In this document: one piece after another, positions 25,003 to 25,036 of the stretch
Position numbering within the stretch: position 1 is the first letter of the stretch
How the letters are laid out: each line of letters starts with the position of its first letter
NCBI GenBank assembly: GCA_024364805.1
Contig: CM044515.1
Location: forward strand, 73,732,519 to 73,757,554
From: Euprymna scolopes
Lineage: Eukaryota > Mollusca > Cephalopoda > Sepiida > Sepiolidae
Reading direction: 5' to 3'
DNA length: 25,036 bases
Notes under the pieces: generated by a model
What the model saw: the letters and a program-made list of their open reading frames with translations, nothing else
Told to the model about the DNA's origin: nothing
Database searches by the model: none
Program-made: the position numbers and the translations under genes

Positions 25003-25036
<34 letters not shown>
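25003..25036. repeat. (CA)n microsatellite at window end
   Basis: At least 17 CA units, continuing past the edge. Confidence 0.97.

Overview
The window looks like intergenic or intronic DNA of an AT-rich, repeat-dense animal genome. The mix of tRNA-derived and 5S-derived SINEs, an R4/Dong-like LINE, several mariner lineages, Helitron ends, hAT MITEs and many long microsatellites fits a mollusc, plausibly a cephalopod. That assignment is inference, because no host gene is present to anchor it. I found no convincing host protein-coding exon, no tRNA gene and no CRISPR array. Almost every long reading frame is a product of low-complexity DNA, or of a 24-bp minisatellite whose consensus lacks stops in all six frames.

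Layout. 1-2.1 kb: an (AG)n tract, a hAT-like non-autonomous element (302-~690), a duplicated ~90-bp repeat and a Helitron 3' end. 2.2-3.0 kb: compound microsatellites and two foldback elements; the second carries hammerhead-ribozyme-like cores on both strands. 3.4-4.4 kb: a Helitron 5' end and a complete 162-bp hAT MITE with an 8-bp target duplication. 4.8-5.7 kb: the 3' UTR of a LINE, sandwiched between two (AAT)n tracts. 6.36-6.72 kb: a probable solo LTR. 8.2-9.0 kb: the 24-bp minisatellite, about 34 units. 9.1-9.8 kb: a LINE C-terminal fragment, then a 5S-rRNA-derived SINE ending in (CA)n.

10.5-12.6 kb is a nest of repeats. Outer inverted repeats of ~135-145 bp enclose a compound microsatellite, into which a nearly intact 1386-bp mariner (DD41D spacing) has inserted at a TA. 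Its transposase has one frameshift and one stop. 13.0-13.9 kb is another palindromic region, bounded by direct repeats. 15.3-16.8 kb holds more copies of the R4/Dong-like LINE, including the end of its restriction-like endonuclease ORF, again bordered by (AAT)n on both sides. 17.5-18.9 kb holds two unrelated LINE fragments and a decayed Hsmar1-like mariner.

20.97-21.38 kb is a second hAT-like element, related to the one at 302 but in the opposite orientation. 21.7-22.15 kb carries two copies of a tRNA-derived SINE whose body contains a canonical-looking hammerhead core (CTGATGA, 5-bp stem, GAAA). A different tRNA-derived SINE follows at ~22.29 kb. 23.6-24.5 kb holds a mariner-type terminal repeat, a minus-strand LINE C-terminus and another mariner remnant. 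The window ends in (CA)n.

Nothing here works as a gene pathway. The interest lies in the mobile elements: nesting, target choice (LINE copies in AAT repeats), SINE promoters taken from tRNA and 5S rRNA, and repeated hammerhead-like motifs in unrelated-looking repeats.
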